The position numbers and the translations under genes were made by a program. Shown one piece after another: positions 1 through 13,660 of a stretch of DNA of 64,000 bases. The DNA lies in assembly GCA_905331475.1 (NCBI GenBank), contig CAJNYU010000165.1:27618-91617 (forward strand), given 5' to 3'. A model generated the notes under the pieces. The model was given only the letters and a program-made list of their open reading frames with translations, searched no databases and was not told where the DNA came from. Source of the stretch: Rotaria socialis (taxonomy: Eukaryota > Rotifera > Eurotatoria > Philodinida > Philodinidae). How positions within the stretch are numbered: the first letter of the stretch is position 1; each line of letters starts with the position of its first letter.

Positions 1-3000
1 CAACAAACAATACAGAAGATAAAACAACTATAACATCTTCAAAAACTGATACAACGATAACTAATTCATCATCTAGTCAAGATGATACTAAAAGTATATT
101 ATCATCATCATCTAAATCAACAACAATATCATATTCAAATGTTATTCTTCAAGCATTAGATGCTAATAAACCAAATAAAACTACAAATGCTAATACTAAT
201 AATCAAAATCAAAATCAAAATCAACGCCGACAACAACAGTCAACAAATCAAGTACATGTTCAATTACCACCAAGAGATCGAACAAATAAACAACTGAAGC
301 CACAAGTTCCTATTACTAAAGATATACCAGCTCGTCGCCGCCCGACTACGTTAAATCGAAATAATTTTCATGGAATACGAAATCCACCTTCAACAGAAAT
401 AACAAAACCACAGCAACATATAACTGATGATTGGATTGAAGTTAAATCGAAAAAAACAAAAAAATTTGACCGTTCAATAACCGATATACAATATGAAAAT
501 TCAACAAATATATCTCAAAAATCATTGTCAGATCAACATCTTACTAAAACATTATCACCGCCATCATCATTATCATCAATAAGTGATAATGCCATGGGAA
601 CTTTTACATCAGAAGAAGACGATGACAAAGATGATTTAATTACTGTATCAGATAACAAACCTATTATCGTCGATGAAAATGAAATTAGAACAACGACAAC
701 AAAAGATTGCAATCAAATTATCATTGATGATATACATAGGAGACTTGATAATGGTGAAAAATTATTGATTCTAATGAGAGGATGTCCCGGTATGTTATTT
801 ATTTCTTTTTAGAAAGTTCTGTGTTAAGTCAATAGTTGACCAAATGTAAAAACTTCAGTTTTGTTTTCATTATTTTTCTTTTTGACAAATTTGAATTTTC
901 TTTTCTGTGTCTATTTAGGTTCGGGCAAATCAACACTAGCTAAGTAATTTTAATTATTTATTTCTTTGATTTATCAGTTCATTTTGTTTTTCTTTGTTTT
1001 TTTATTGGCTAGATCTTTAAATAATGGTTATAATGGTCAAATTTTCTCAACAGATGAATATCGATTGGATTTAACAAAAGTTGACACTGTTCATCTTGGT
1101 ACTCATGAATTAGGTGAACTTTCCAACATAAATTTTTATATATTTAAACGACAGGTATTTGTTTTATTTTTAGCGTCTGATACATTACGAAAAAAAATCT
1201 CTCCAATTATTATTGATAATACAAATTCAACATTATTGGAAATGAAACCATATGCAGCAATGGTAAATTTTAAGTTTATTTTTTTTCTTGGTTAACTTAT
1301 ATATATATATATATATATATTGGTTAATTTAGGGAAGAGAAGCTGGTTATGGTATTATTCTTGTAGAACCTCAAACACCTTGGCGTTATAAAGCTCGTGA
1401 ATTAGCCAAGTAAATTCATTTGCTTTTAGAATTTTCACTCTTTTTTTTATAATCATTTCACCTATACAGATATTCATTTATTTTATCGAGTGGTATGTTT
1501 ATTTTCATATGGAGATTGACTTTTTTTCTCATTTGGGAGGCTTATTTTCTTAAACTTATGCACTGACTTTTCTGCGTTTGTTTTTATCTCTAAATACCTG
1601 TTATTTTCTCGGGAGTTTCGATACTGATCAGGTGCAAATATTATATCAACGATACCAACAGCTAATGCTCGCTTTAACGATGTGCATTAGTCTGATTTCA
1701 CCCGTTGAACAAAAGGACTCGAAATTTAGTATTTACTTGAATAAGGAACAGTTTCGTCATCGTCTAAAATCTAAGCGAATTTTAAAACATAACTGTAGCT
1801 AACCATTCTCAAGCTTCTTTCTTTTACTATGCAAAAATATAATAACAAAGTTTCTGTCTATCTGAATTGCATAGATAATAGATAACTTTGAATTTTCTTT
1901 TTCGTTGTGGATTTATCTGTCAGGTACCAGTCAAGTACAATTTAATCTTGAAAAGTGTTTATTTTTCTCCAGCTACGTACTGATTTGTTTTGCTCAACTA
2001 TTCCTAAAAAAAAGAATACATGATTCAAAATTTGAGAGCGCCATTAAATTGCGAGTCTTAAATTTTTTCAAGCAAAAAATACCTAGTCAAATATCTTTCA
2101 TAGCCTTAACTTTTCGAAATAAAATAATATTTAGTTTGATTGGAGTAGCATTACATAAATTAATCTTTGCATGTTTTTCGGTCGTCGACAATATCTTTTT
2201 TTTTCTATTAAAGGATTATTCTAATTCTTTTTTATGCATGCTCTAAAATCAGAAGTCTAGAAATTTATTTCAAGACGTGATCTTTTAAATTAAATTATAA
2301 TTCATTTGCTTGAACTCGTTTCATAAAAGAATCTTAATATTGTATTTAGACGAAATCTTCATAATATACCATTACGACGTATTAAAGAAATGTTAAATAA
2401 TTTTGAGCAAAATGTAACCGTTGAAAGTCTAGTTGGTCAAACAAAACCTAATCTATTTGTACCATCTCAAGCACAAAATATTCTTGAACAAAATGGAATC
2501 GATCATGAATCAATAGATCCAATACTAACATCAAAAAAATCCTACAATATAATTGATGATTCAAATATTCTTAATGATGTTCGTCTCTGTATAAATGATA
2601 TGATCTTATTTTTAACATCAACTTTTTATCAAACATCGCAATCATCATCATCATCATTGTCTTTATCGTTTCCCGATTTATCATTGATACAAACATCATC
2701 ATCATCGCCAACAACACCGACAACACCTTATTCATTATTTCATCGTTCTCTATCGCGTTTTTCATCAACAACGAGTAGTCAAGATCATTCATTTACTAAT
2801 GAACATCTTTTACGTTTGCCATCAACAGTATTTCCACGTTGTATCGAAAAATTGACTCCACCGTCATCCACCAATTCAAGTATTATTGGAAAAAAGCGAC
2901 GTAAAAATAAAAATAAACAGCAACAACATCAGCGTCAGCAATCAAATGAAATTCTACTTAACACAAATAATAATAATAATAGTTACTGTAATACTATGAA

Positions 3001-6000
3001 TGAAGGTGATAATTATTTACAACAATCAACATATAGTGTTATTCTTCCAGAGGATGATGCTGGTTTTGTTATTATTGATGAACAAAATGACGATGATTGT
3101 TGCGATAATTTTATTGAAAATTTCGACCAACAGAGAAATTTTCAAAGGTAACTGACTCTTACATTGTTTTTCATTCTCTCAAAGCAGATTGGTTATGACT
3201 CATTTTGTTTTGATTGTTTCTCTTTCCTTACGATAAGTCGGCCTATTGCATGCCTCTATATGTCTATTAGACCACATGATAGAAAAGAAAACAAATATTT
3301 GCTTCGAAATCAAATAAATTTATTTTCGCGTACTTATTTTTGAGAATATAAAATAATTTAAACGATGGATAGTACGTTGAAGAAAATGTATATAGAAGCG
3401 ATGAGGTAAAATGATATTTTATTTTTTACTAAATTAAGATCTCGCAACCATTAATTTTAGCTAATCAAAAAAAAAAGATTTTATTATTATTAAATTATTT
3501 TAGGAATCATTCATCAGTGAATCATAATAACAAGAGCTCCAGTAATAATAAAAACGATGAATTGTCAAATGTAATTCATAATGAATTAACACAACCATCT
3601 ATATTAACTGATCAAAATCCATTCAGAATTATGAATCATATTGCTTTACAATGTTCATCAGATGATTTCAATCAGGAAGCAGCTTTGTCCGATCGAATTT
3701 TAATTGGTCATCTATTAACTGAACAATCAACACTATCACCACCTATTTCACCACCAGCAGGTTACATTGAATGTGGTACACAAGTTGATTTAAATGAAAA
3801 TAATATCTATTCATTATCACATATGATTGAATTGTATTCTGATCGATTATCACCTCCACTTGTCAAACAATTCTATGATCTTTGTAATGGCGACATTTCA
3901 TCGACGCGACTACAAATTGAAGAGTATCTTAAACATAATCATGAAATATCGACTATTCCAACACTTCGACAATTAAGTTTAAATGCTTTAAATCAATGGA
4001 ATGAAGAATTAAGACATTCAAATCCATCATTTGATACAATTTCAATCGGCGATCTACTCCAAGATATTAATGATGATGATGTATATGAAGAATTAATATT
4101 AGACAATGAAACAAATGATAATTCGATACAATTTACTGATACAAATCAAATGAAACTGCCAGAATCAATAATAAATTTTTTACAAGAACTTTATGGTGAA
4201 TTGCCAATACAATCATCTGATCGTGCTAATGGTTTATCTTTACCATTAGATGATGATCTATCAATGAATCTTTATCAAGCTTTACAAAGATTTTTAGGTA
4301 TACCAAATAAAATAAATAAACCGGTGAACTACAAGAGATTAATTAAAGAGAATGAAAAATTAAATAAACAACGTTGGAATTTCCCGACACAACAGGAATC
4401 AAATGTCAGTTCAAATAAGAAAACAAGTGGTCCATCATTAAAAGAAATTATGAATGAAGAACTTAATTATATTAATACAAAGAAAGCAGTACAGGTATCA
4501 ATGCTTTGTTTTACTTTACTATTAAAATATAGTATGTAGGGAAATCTATTTGTTGTTACTAATGACGTATAGTATATTGTCTAGATATAAAACTAATATT
4601 CTTTTACTAATATCATTAGGATATAGAATAAGACGCACTAAAAATAAATGATTTGAATTTCATTAAGATCTACAAGAAGAAAGTATGCTGAGAAATTCAA
4701 CAGATTCAGTTATACTTGCGAGTTTCTACTGATCGTATTATACAAAACAATGAGGAAGCAATGCGTTCACCTGTCGCTTATTTGTATACGTATATATTAG
4801 AAAAATTGCTTTTTTTGATTCATTTCCTAATTATTCAATTTTACTAACAAATGCTTATGCAGAGCATCAAGTTGATTGAGAGAAAATCTTGTTTAGATTC
4901 ATAGCGATTAGATAGTAAGTTATGTCTTGAATTTATCACAAAAATTCATTCTGAAATGCAAATGAACTTGTTTTTATCTATTCAAAGCTGTCGCCTGATT
5001 AACTACGCTTTCGTTGTCTAGTTTCTTTTGCATCATCGTACGATAACTTATCAGTTGCTATCTTTATTAGCATGATTCGATGTCGTGAAGAACAGTTTAC
5101 AATAAGTGTCAAAGCGTACACGATAAAAGCCTGCACTTTTTTCTAGTCGAAGACGGCTACATGATCTAAAGAACGAATCAACAGTTTTCTTTCCCTTAGT
5201 CACATACACTGTTGATGAAAAATCAAAGACTACATATTAATAACGATTCGCGATAATATAGTTATGTTATAATTCCCTACTGGATTTGTCGATGATCCAT
5301 TCAGTCAAAAGTTTGTGAAAAAATTGTACCGAGCAATAGATACAGTGAAGACATCTCTATGGTAAGCAATAACACTTACATCATATTTTACATATTGGTT
5401 GTGCAAGATTCTCCCTACAATTTGTAACGAAGCTGATCTCATTAAAACATACCGTGCTAGTTTGAACATATTCTGTACAACAAATATTGATAATGATGGT
5501 CTTCCTGGCCTGTTATTATCCTATCTTCATTTATAAAATGAAATAAACCACTGAAACAGAAAGACTAGCAAATGAATACGAATTAGTGCAGCTTCGCCGA
5601 ATATTATTTTCACCGATGACTATTTTCGCCGAATAAAAATCTTGGCCGAAAAATATCGAGTCCAATTTGATCCATTCTAAATATAGAATTTTATCCTAAC
5701 TAACTACTTTAATAGTGACTTGATCAATTAACCCCATCTGACTTGGTAACCATCTGAGTTGGTAGCCATCTAAGTTAGTAACCAATTGGCTGGGTAACAC
5801 ACACTCACACTCACATCTACATCTGTTGGCATCTGTTTGAACAAGGCAACAGATATAATTGACTTGGTTACCAACTCAGATGGGGTTAATTAATCAAGTC
5901 ACTATCAAAGTAGTTAATTAGGATAAAATTATATATCTAGAATGGATCAAATTTGATTCGATACTTTTCGGTCAAGATTTTTATTCGGCGAAGTTGGAGT

Positions 6001-7273
6001 CGGCGAAAATAATCGTCGGCGAAGCTGGAATTTATCATGAATACAGACTTATAGAATTAAATGCATTCAAAAACAGAACTAGGTGCATTCTACAGCATAG
6101 ATCTTTATTAAAGAATTTTATGAAAGATTTTCAAGTATTCGCAATCATCTCTACATTTACAGAAAAAAAAATCATGACACTATTTGTTTCTTTGAGTTTG
6201 AATAAGAATTTTGATCAGAATAGAATAAAGAAAATTCAATTTTTGACGAATAATTTTTAAATCCGAGTCCTTTTAGAAGATTTAAATTGACATATTTTCC
6301 TATTCTATTTTATATTGTTTTTAGAAACCTCAACTTAACTTCGCTAGTCAACATAAATTAAAAGAATTAAAACATAATTTTCCAAGTCTTACCGATGATT
6401 TCATTTATGAAATGTTTTGTGAAAATGAATCCGATTATAATTTAACATTAGTTTGCATATCATCACTGCTCGATGAAAATGTTTCAATAAGTATGCCTAA
6501 AAAATCTCCATCATTATCAGCATTATCAGCAACAACACCAACATCTAATTATCGTTCTACTGCAACAACGACTGAAACAATTCATGAATCTTACGAAACT
6601 TTACGCCGTGATGCCCGTTTTCATGCTTCAAAACGTAAAGAGTGTTTCAATAAAGCTGATCAAGCAAATCGTCATGGAATGATCGGTGTTGCATCGTATT
6701 ATATAAATCAAGCTCGTGAACAAGCTCGACTTATGAAAGATGCAAATCGCACAGCAAGTGAACACTTATCTAGAACACGGCTTGTTAAATTTCGACAAAC
6801 ACATCAACTTGATCTTCATGAATTATATCCAGATGAAGCACTTCATTTATTTAAACTAGCTGAAGAAGAATTAAATGGAGGAAATAGACGGGCAACACCA
6901 AAATCAATTGAAGTTATAACTGGCTATGGGAAACATTCAGCTTATGGAGGTGGCTGTGGGAAAATACGTTCTACTATTCTTGCTTATTTACGGCAAAAAA
7001 AATACAAGTAAGAATTTTGTCCGCATGTTTTCTTAAACCGTATGAATTTTACAAATAGTTGTATGAAAAAATAGCATAGGTCATCAATTTTTAAAGAAGA
7101 TTCAAAAATTAGATAAATAATTGCAGTACACGAACACTTCTATTTTTCATAAAAAATATCTAAACAACAGTAGACATTGAGATAATCGATTCAAACATAA
7201 ATCTCTATGTAACTAAGAGAACTGCAATTGTTTCTACAGTTCAACCATTTTAAGATTTTAATTACATAGAAAG

Positions 7274-7311
<38 letters not shown>

Positions 7312-8343
7312 CACTTAAATATTTATGAAAATGATAGCAGAAGGTTTTCCAGTTTTTAAAACTTTCAAATTTTCTATAACAGATGTTTTACAATCGTTTG
7401 ATGAATTCTTATAGTAAAGAAAATTTAGTAGTATTTATCTTTACTTCGAACTAGAGGTGTGTATCTCAAGTTTTACTTTCCTATTCTGATTATGAAAACG
7501 TTTGTCATCTTTATTCAAACTACGAGAGACGATGTGCGCATAAGAAACAATTGTCAAATTTCTATTCACTAACAAATCTAGAAGAATGTGCCAGTACAAA
7601 GTGAAGACTAGGACATCATTTTACTATAATTTAACTGGAGGAAAAATTTATATGCATAAGTATGTGTGTCTAAAAGAATAATAGACGACTAGATTAAACG
7701 ATATTACATAAGCTCAGAATACAGTAAAAGAAAAGCATAAATAATTTTTTAGTATAATAAAAGACAATTCTATTTCATCGCTTGCTTACAAATTTTTTGT
7801 CGCATATTTTCATATAGCTAATGTAGTTAAAAGGCACTAACAGTGTTGGATTCTATCACACTAAAGTCGAGTTTAGGATATGAGAGACCTGTTTCTATCT
7901 ACTTCTGATAGATTTTGATATAAAAATATTTTCTGCCGAACAGACTATTATAGAAATTCTTGAAATTTGACATCTGCTGTTCGAGCTCTATCGAAGAGAA
8001 GAATAAAGAACTTTTCTTTTTTGCGGAATGCTCAGACTGTTTCACTGGCAAAGACAATTAGAATAATCAATTCTCTGTTCACCAGCTGCATAAAAAAGCA
8101 CAAATATATCATTTATTAGATGATAAAGCAAAAGAACTATAGACATAGATGTGCTATGCATCTCCTTGAGCTGCATTAAAAATGTTTTCATAGTCATATA
8201 TATACGATGGGAAACGTCTCAAATACATGAAATATTCTTTTGAAAAATGAAATTGATATTTTTCTATGCTTCTGTTTCTAAATTTTCTAAATCTATTTAG
8301 ATATTATGAATCCAACAAAGGCGCTATTGTAGTGCAATTTTAA
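1..8343 (+). CDS. N4BP2: NEDD4-binding protein 2-like (P-loop kinase + DUF1771 + Smr), 5' partial
   Basis: Exons: <3-789, 919-943, 1013-1113, 1174-1262, 1333-1409, 2350-3147, 3504-4494, 6325-7007, 8301-8343; the visible part is 1197 residues. The frame is open at the left edge, so the N-terminus is missing. After a Ser/Thr/Asn-rich region, residues split over two introns form a Walker A loop (GCPGSGKSTLAK). It is followed by FSTDEYR, PIIIDNTNS and EMKPY, as in the polynucleotide-kinase-like domain of N4BP2. A CUE/UBA-like helical stretch lies near 3820-3940, a second (LKELKHNFPSL) at 6350, and a DUF1771 helix pair (ARFHASKRKECFNKA) precedes an Smr domain (LDLHELYPDEAL, VITGYGKHS). The last exon supplies the final Smr strand (NKGAIVVQF). 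Known family role: 5'-kinase and nicking nuclease activities in a NEDD4- and BCL3-binding protein; the animal Smr paralogue NONU-1/Cue2 acts in no-go mRNA decay. Which role applies here is unknown. The introns of 1.3-1.8 kb are long for this window. Confidence 0.9.
5589..6027. repeat. MITE-like element with ~162-bp terminal inverted repeats
   Basis: The element lies inside a 1.8-kb intron of the N4BP2-like gene. The left arm (5589-5751) begins CAGCTTCGCCGA and is matched in inverted orientation by the right arm (5866-6027), which ends TCGGCGAAGCTG. Shared blocks include TTCGCCGAATAAAAATCTTG, TTTGATCCATTCTA and TTTTATCCTAA. The core of about 114 bp carries short tandem repeats and CACACTCACA-rich sequence. 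There is no coding capacity. I could not see a clean target-site duplication, so the transposase superfamily is unknown. A foldback or MITE origin is inferred from structure alone. Confidence 0.8.
5735..5798. repeat. Four tandem 16-bp units inside the TIR element
   Basis: Four consecutive 16-mers: CATCTGACTTGGTAAC, CATCTGAGTTGGTAGC, CATCTAAGTTAGTAAC and CAATTGGCTGGGTAAC. They straddle the inner end of the left arm. The same unit recurs once in inverted orientation near 5867-5883, so the array probably grew by slippage from the arm end. Confidence 0.85.
7278..7306. repeat. (TC)n microsatellite
   Basis: A run of TC dinucleotides in the last intron of the N4BP2-like gene. Confidence 0.9.
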
Positions 8344-9418
8344 CAAATGCACAGAAAAGATGGACTTATTATTATGAATTTAAATTTATTCATTGTTTTC
8401 TTCTGATCTTGATTTGTGTTCGTTTGCACTCGCAGTGATCTTTATGATTTCACAATAGATATAGATGTTGTTCTTGTTCTTTTTCTCGTTGTTTTTTGGT
8501 CTAGCGCGAGTCTTTCACTAGTTTCTGTTTTTCTCTTGATTAAACGTATTACCTTCATACACATACATATTTCTGATTGCAGTTCTTGTGTTTTTCGATG
8601 TGTGTGTATTTTTGTGTAGTTAAAAAAAGGAAAAACAACAAACGTGTTCTTTTTCTAGAAGAGATACGTTAAATCTCATACAGCTCTTTTTCTGTCTTTT
8701 TTCGTGTTCACTGCGTGATTTTGTGCTTTTTCTTTGTTTTTTCTTATTTATTTCACATTTATCCGGTTAGTTTCTCTTTGCTGTTTCTTTATGTTTACAG
8801 CTCAGGAACTCGGTTTTTTCGCTGCATAAGAAAGAAGCTCATAAATTCAAGTCGAAGGAATACTCCTGCTGGTGCTAATCAGTTAAACAATCATCAGATT
8901 GGCGATTATGTCTTTTTTTCTTCAAAATAATAAAGCGTGAACGATGATGACACAAGAAATAACTAAATGGTTGGAAGAGTACCTTGTTTGTTTCTTCGTT
9001 TCACTGTTTGTTTGTGTGTGTGTTTGCGTGTGATATTCAAGCTCCCCGTCCGCGATTAGAGATAAAATGCGGGTATGTATGTTTCCAAGTAGGGTAAACA
9101 GCAGAGTCGCTTGCGTCTATGCAGTAGTATTTTGTAAAGCCCTGCTCATGTTTGGTAAATTGCAACTATTCATGTGCGTTTTTTTTTCAGTTATTTTTTT
9201 AGTGAAAACAGAACCCTTGTGTCTCTCTCGCTTTCGTCCACGTTATTTCAACTTGTTTCTCTTTTCGTGGAATACTCGAGTGTTTTTTTTGTGTAGAACA
9301 AGAACAGCCAGCAAAAATAAAGTATTAGGCAAATCAGAATTCGTTTGTTTTTATCAGAAATAAATGATTCTAATCATGTTGCAGATTAAAAAAAATATTT
9401 ATTTAATTTCAATCAAAG
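8344..9418. other. Intergenic, N4BP2-like to UBE2K; presumed promoter and leader
   Basis: There is no coding sequence I can support. The stretch from about 8400 to 9360 is unusually T/GT-rich on the + strand (many TTTTT and TGTGTG runs). It probably holds the 3' UTR of the upstream gene and the promoter of UBE2K. An acceptor-like TGTTGCAG ends at 9384, 35 bp before the UBE2K start, so a 5' UTR intron or a trans-splice site is possible. Confidence 0.5.
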
Positions 9419-10436
<1,018 letters not shown>

Positions 10437-13042
10437 ATAATCAGAAGAACGCTAAGATATTCCAAATTTTTAACGATTATTATTTGCTCTACTAATCTTT
10501 TTCTCCTATTTTTCTAAACAAACAGCCGAGATAAATGTTTCTGTGTGGATGGCATGTATAAATCCTCGAATATATTCTTGTGGTTATTACACTTAAAAAA
10601 AGAAGACAAATATAGCAAATTTATTTAGTTCGTGTTTTTTTTTACAGAAAAAAAATATAAATTGATTAACAAGAAAAATTTGACTGTATTCATTTTTTTT
10701 CTGCATAATTCTTTTCGATCTATATCGAAAGACAAATACATTTTTATTTCAAAATTTAATCTCAATATAACAATCAATTTATGAACGCACGAGGATACAC
10801 AAAATTCAATTCTATGTTGATGTAATCAGTAATGCTTAAGATAAAAATTTCATTTGAACGAAAACCGAAGAAATATTAATAAATTTACTCAAAATATTCA
10901 CTTATTCAACTGTGTTTTGTCGCTTGGAAGCAGTATCGGAACTAGGATTTTGACTGTGAAGCAATCATCATGATTATGATAAAACTGATGAAGATGCTTG
11001 AGGGACATTTTGTTCTCCCGATTTTGATTGATGTACCTAAGGAAGAAATGGTTTTCAAGAGTAGTCTTCCAAATGACCAATCACTTGTGAATTGAAAAAC
11101 TTTGTAACAAGCCACCGTCAACAAAATAATTTAGTATCCTGAATAGACATATAATCTTGATAATATTTTGCAACTGAATATTTGTTGAGAGAATTTGGAT
11201 TCGTAAATCTACAATGAGATGGACTTCCATGAAAATAATCTGTTTTGATAGTTTCATATTTTCTTTTTGTATGTGTACGAATATGTGAAAGTACTCATAA
11301 ACATTCGCATTTCAGAATAGATTCATATTAAACGACTAGAAATTTTCACAATAAACTATTCTTATTTAGTCTAGTTTCTGTTTGGAATTTTATGTCGAAA
11401 TTCTAAAAAAAAAAAGAGTTCCTGAGACAGATCACAGTATTGAATTAAAGTATATCCTGAAATTACAGGATCTCTGCAGTAATAAGTTAAGACCTTAGAT
11501 TTGTTTTCATGGCATCCTTAGCTCGTGTAACCTCGATATTATGCACATTGTTTCAATTGACAGATGATTGTTCAATTAGAAGGCATCTTGCATCGACCAT
11601 GTAACCCTCGTAAATTAGACAACCCTTTGGTTGGAAGTATGAGGTTGCATTTTTGTCTCAAATTTCAATGTGAACGGTTTGCAGATATTCGATAGTGAGA
11701 TTTACTGGAAATGTATATGTAAGGATGGTTACTATTAATATTTAGGATGCCACGCCAGTGTCCGGGTGAATGTATGAGCGTCTAGGTTTCTTTCACTCGT
11801 AGGCATCAACATTTACCGATTTTTTTGTTCGGTTTCTTTTAGCACCATCGATATGGTCTTTGGGATGTATTCCGTCAATTCATTTCAATCAAGTAAGTTA
11901 TAGTTCATCATACGACAGGCATTTACCATTGATTTTATGATTCACAAACATGCGGTCATTGACCATCGATTGGTTTCTCTTCTAGAATTATGAATTTTAT
12001 TTCATATCCATTTTCTAATTGGTAGTGTTTTTTTTTAAGTGAGAAGTTTTACTGCACGTTGTACTAGCCTTCAAATAATTTTCATGTACATAATCTCGTT
12101 GTTGTTTGATCATGACGAAGGCTTTATAAGAGAACATCGAAAAAAAATTTAAACCGAGTAAATTATTTCGAATAGTCAACAGTGACTGAATAATGTATTA
12201 CATTGTTTTCATTATATGTTTAAAAGTATTGGCATCTCTTTTGAATGAAATTACACCAATTAAATGAACCTATTGCACACCTTATCACTTTTGTTGTTTA
12301 CATCTGATGAAGCGATTTGTTTTGTTATTAATTGATTTTTTTCATTTTCTGGGATCACCTCTTATTCAGGGTGATGCGACATCAGGAATGGAGCCTTAAA
12401 TATTTATTCATTCTAGAAGAGCCAAGATCTCGTTATGTATTGTTTTTAATTTTCGCTAATTATAGTGCTTTTCATGCATGTTTGAGACTAATTATGAGCG
12501 TTCGTCTAGAGCTGCCAAGCAAATATTAAGTAATGCCCGACATTTCTACTCTGCAATACTATGGATGCTTGGGGCAAGGAACATGGCGAGATTGAGAAAA
12601 TGCTCTTATAGGTACCCGCAAAATATTGACAGGTAAAATGTAAAATACGCAGAAAGAAAGAAAAAAATATTTCGCTTCGATGAATCACTATGGAAATTTT
12701 TTCTAATTTAAATAGAATTCATCAATAATGAGAAAAAGACGTGCGTCGCAGCCCGTTAATAACAGAAATAGAAGCAAATAAATTTGCAACAAGTGACAGA
12801 CATGCTTTGCTTATTACTAAATTGAAACAAGCATAACTCAGCACACATGAAAATAGCTCGCATGAAACAGGAACACGTCTTGAATTGCATTACTGCTTAA
12901 AAGCGACTGGGTTCTTTTTTTACCGGCTAGATAAACATGCACACAAGCGAGCGTAAAAGTGGTAAACATTCGAATACTTCATTTTTGTGCATTTTAGAAA
13001 TAAGCTACAAAAGCAACAACTCGTTTCAAGCTTCCTGAGAAA
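10437..13042. other. Intergenic, no gene recognised
   Basis: AT-rich sequence with stop codons in all frames. Short open frames near 10900-11120, 12330-12530 and 12506-12690 have no recognisable motifs and no splice partners. An acceptor-like TGCATTTTAG ends at 12997, 45 bp before the next start codon, so the last part is probably promoter and leader. Confidence 0.5.
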
Positions 13043-13393
13043 ATGGCTGCAACACAGTGTCATGTTGGACCACCGAAACATGTGTATTCGGCTAATTTGA
13101 AGAATTCAAGTGATCATGATGTTGAAATCGAGATCGAATATGCAGGGTCTCAACCTAATCACCAAGAGACAATCAAGGCACGTGTTCCTAAAAATGGTTC
13201 ACACGAAATTCACGAAAAGACAGTACAAGCTGATGGATATGAACAAAGAAAATTTCTTCAAAAGATTACGGTTCACCACGCCAATGGAAATAAACAAGTA
13301 CTCGAATCACCTTTTCATGGTGTCATATCGCCAGAAAAGAACTGGAAATTCGAAATCGGGCATGATAGCGTTCTCAAATCGGGCACTGCTTAA
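13043..13393 (+). CDS. Uncharacterised 116-residue protein
   Basis: A single uninterrupted frame from ATG (AAAATGG context) to TAA. I do not recognise the family. It has no signal peptide or membrane segment and is strongly hydrophilic, rich in His, Lys, Asn and Glu. It contains alternating hydrophobic stretches (VYSANLKNSSDHDVEIEIEY, FLQKITVHHANGNKQVLE), as in a small beta-sandwich or jelly-roll. Balanced codon use and the good start context make it more credible than other short frames here. It has an acceptor-like TTTTAG 45 bp upstream and AATAAA at 13655, both consistent with a real transcript. It could be a lineage-specific cytosolic protein; no function is assigned. Confidence 0.75.
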   Translation: MAATQCHVGPPKHVYSANLKNSSDHDVEIEIEYAGSQPNHQETIKARVPKNGSHEIHEKTVQADGYEQRKFLQKITVHHANGNKQVLESPFHGVISPEKNWKFEIGHDSVLKSGTA

Positions 13394-13654
13394 ATCACTA
13401 GAGAATAATGTTCGTGACTTGAATATCATACTCTAAACTCATATCCACTTGCTTCAAGTATCTGTCTTTTCGAGCAAAAATACACCCGCAGCGCTTCTTC
13501 TGAAGACATTTAATAGTATTGAATGCTTAGTTTCTATTTTTAACATTTTAAAATATTTTTAGCTATATCTTGCCCATCTAATATTTATTTTACCTTTTCT
13601 TCTTGTTTATTATCTTCATCGAAATATTACACGTTACGAATTACAGTTATCTAC

Positions 13655-13660
13655 AATAAA
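13655..13660 (+). terminator. Poly(A) signal AATAAA for the 116-residue protein gene
   Basis: A canonical AATAAA hexamer 262 bp after the stop codon, in the context CTACAATAAAATAATTG. Confidence 0.4.
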
